Shown here in pieces: positions 21,797-22,636 of a DNA stretch of 22,636 nucleotides (within the stretch, counting starts at the first letter, position 1; each line of letters starts with the position of its first letter). The position numbers and the translations under genes are program-made. A model generated the notes under the pieces. That model made no database searches and was not told where the DNA came from. It worked only from the letters and a program-made list of their open reading frames with translations. Source of the DNA: Prevotellaceae bacterium. Lineage in GTDB: Bacteria > Bacteroidota > Bacteroidia > Bacteroidales > UBA932. Location of the stretch: positions 1-22,636 of the forward strand of contig JAITOP010000327.1 in assembly GCA_031289895.1 (NCBI GenBank), given 5' to 3'.

Positions 21797-22282
21797 ATGA
21801 ATGAATTTGAGATAAATATCAAAGCAAAACGTTACAATTCTATCAACGAAATGAACGAAGCCGACCGTCTTTTGCTCGAAGCGGCAAACAAAGCAACAAA
21901 AACCTCGTATGCGCCTTATTCTAAGTTTAATGTAGGTGCGGCAGTATTGCTCGAAAACGGTGAAATAATAACCGGAAGCAATCAAGAAAACAATGCGTAT
22001 CCGTCGGGATTATGCGCCGAGCGTGTTGCCGTATTTTATGCAAATGCAAAATATCCTAATGTTGCGATAAAAGCAATTGCAGTATCGTCGGCAGTTGACA
22101 ATAAAATTAACGATAAAGAGGTTTATCCCTGCGGTTCGTGCCGACAGGTATTAGTTGAAAGCGAAAACCGCCAGAAAACAAAAATAAAACTCATAATGGG
22201 CGGCTCAAAATCAATTATTGCCATCGACAGCGTAAGATTGATGCTGCCGTTTACTTTTGACCTTGCCGAGTTTAGTCGGTAG
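21797..22282 (+). CDS. cdd: Cytidine deaminase
   Basis: 161 residues of the tetrameric type. YAPYSKFNVGAAVL at 38-51 is the substrate-side motif. Zinc is held by Cys73 in GLCAERVAV and by Cys112 and Cys115 in PCGSCRQVLVE, with Glu75 as the proton shuttle. The three-Cys zinc site and the length mark the homotetrameric class. It converts cytidine and deoxycytidine to uridine and deoxyuridine in pyrimidine salvage, in the cytoplasm. The N-terminal 30 residues are somewhat longer than in minimal family members, but typical for Bacteroidota. It is transcribed alone, divergently from the glucosaminidase gene. Confidence 0.96.
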   Translation: MNEFEINIKAKRYNSINEMNEADRLLLEAANKATKTSYAPYSKFNVGAAVLLENGEIITGSNQENNAYPSGLCAERVAVFYANAKYPNVAIKAIAVSSAVDNKINDKEVYPCGSCRQVLVESENRQKTKIKLIMGGSKSIIAIDSVRLMLPFTFDLAEFSR

Positions 22283-22587
22283 CTGTAAGTTTTGAGGGTT
22301 GATTTTTTTGCTATAGAGCGAAAAACAGATACTCTAATCAAGGTACAATTTGCTATTGTTCTATAAGATGATTCCGCAAAAATTTAGTAACAACAACCAT
22401 AGTGTGTCGGTTGAAATTGCTTTTTCAGACGAAAACAGCACGAGGCGATATGAAAATTGAGAGGCGGGATTTACTGCTAAATGTAAAGGATGGCGCAATT
22501 AAGTAGCGATTGACTACAATATGATTGTCAATTCAAAATTATTATATAAATTTGCAAATAAAACAACAATCTAAAAATTGTTATATT
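22283..22587. other. Intergenic gap, no gene recognised
   Basis: 305 bp. A 30-codon ORF (ATG 22368 to TGA 22460) exists but has no supporting features. The part around 22430-22510 is less AT-rich than other gaps here. The promoter of the next gene lies at the right end. Confidence 0.5.
22524..22554 (+). promoter_or_regulatory. Bacteroidota promoter for the gene at the right edge
   Basis: ATTG (22524-22527), a 19-nt spacer and TAAATTTG (22547-22554) fit TTG-N19-TAnnTTTG, 33 nt upstream of ATG 22588. Confidence 0.65.
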
Positions 22588-22636
22588 ATGGAAGAAATAT
22601 TAATTATTCAGGAAAGGGTAAAAAACACAATAATTC
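22588..22636 (+). CDS. Start of an unidentified gene, cut by the window edge
   Basis: Only 16 codons are visible (MEEILIIQERVKNTII). A well-formed promoter precedes them and the frame is open to the edge, so a real gene start is likely. The residues are too few for a family call; they faintly recall the start of AlbA_2/Schlafen-type putative DNA-binding proteins, but I would not rely on that. Confidence 0.55.
   Translation, partial: MEEILIIQERVKNTII

Noticed and set aside
22368..22460. 30-codon ORF downstream of cytidine deaminase
   Set aside because: No promoter box, no homology that I recognise, and a length expected by chance.

Overview
The window looks like chromosome of an AT-rich member of the Bacteroidota, probably Bacteroidales-like. 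The sequence supports this in three ways. Many genes are preceded by the -7 box TAnnTTTG, several with TTTG/TTG about 19-20 nt further upstream, and there are no Shine-Dalgarno sites. There is an ECF sigma factor paired with an anti-sigma factor fused to an outer-membrane barrel. Intergenic repeats are of a kind common in this phylum. No rRNA, tRNA, CRISPR array or complete insertion sequence was recognised.

Layout. 1-2684 (minus): a Fic AMP-transferase overlaps, by ATGA, the start of a type IIG restriction-modification enzyme (Eco57I-like) that runs off the left edge. Its reading frame contains a foreign-looking stretch resembling the start of a Y1/RAYT transposase, plus several in-frame palindromes. 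2728-4144: a HemW-like radical SAM protein. 4478-8249 (plus): a basic/acidic chimeric protein, a long-chain acyl-CoA ligase, a nitroreductase-like lipoprotein and two tandem paralogues with one membrane segment each. 8254-10647 (minus): an HD-domain protein embedded in repeats, a GxxExxY gene broken by one in-frame stop, and a KilA-N gene flanked by perfect 18-bp direct repeats. 10755-11995: an AAA_14/DUF4143 ATPase. 11996-12479 and 13824-14467: repeat-rich gaps around a cyclic-2,3-diphosphoglycerate-synthetase-like P-loop protein. 14468-15064 (minus): EngB. 15116-16769 (plus): two lipoproteins, a META/HslJ-like one and a class I glutamine-amidotransferase-like one. 16846-18729: ECF sigma factor and a predicted dual-membrane-spanning anti-sigma factor. 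18854-19153 (minus): an orphan HigA-type antitoxin. 19169-20077: about 900 bp without a gene, containing decayed repeats. 20078-21681 (minus): a four-helix membrane protein and a GH73 glucosaminidase with LysM repeats. 21797-22282 (plus): cytidine deaminase. 22588 to the edge: the start of a further gene.

How the parts work together. Housekeeping functions (EngB, cytidine deaminase, acyl-CoA ligase, cell-wall hydrolase) are interleaved with accessory or mobile-flavoured genes (Fic/RM, KilA-N, GxxExxY, AAA_14 ATPase, orphan HigA). Two themes stand out. First, repeats have entered coding sequence: palindromes inside the methyltransferase and KilA-N frames, and simple repeats that supply the last codons and stop codons of three genes (HD protein, EngB, HigA). 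Second, envelope biology is prominent, with lipoproteins, single-span paralogues and the sigma/anti-sigma pair that would join cytoplasm, inner membrane and outer membrane in one polypeptide.
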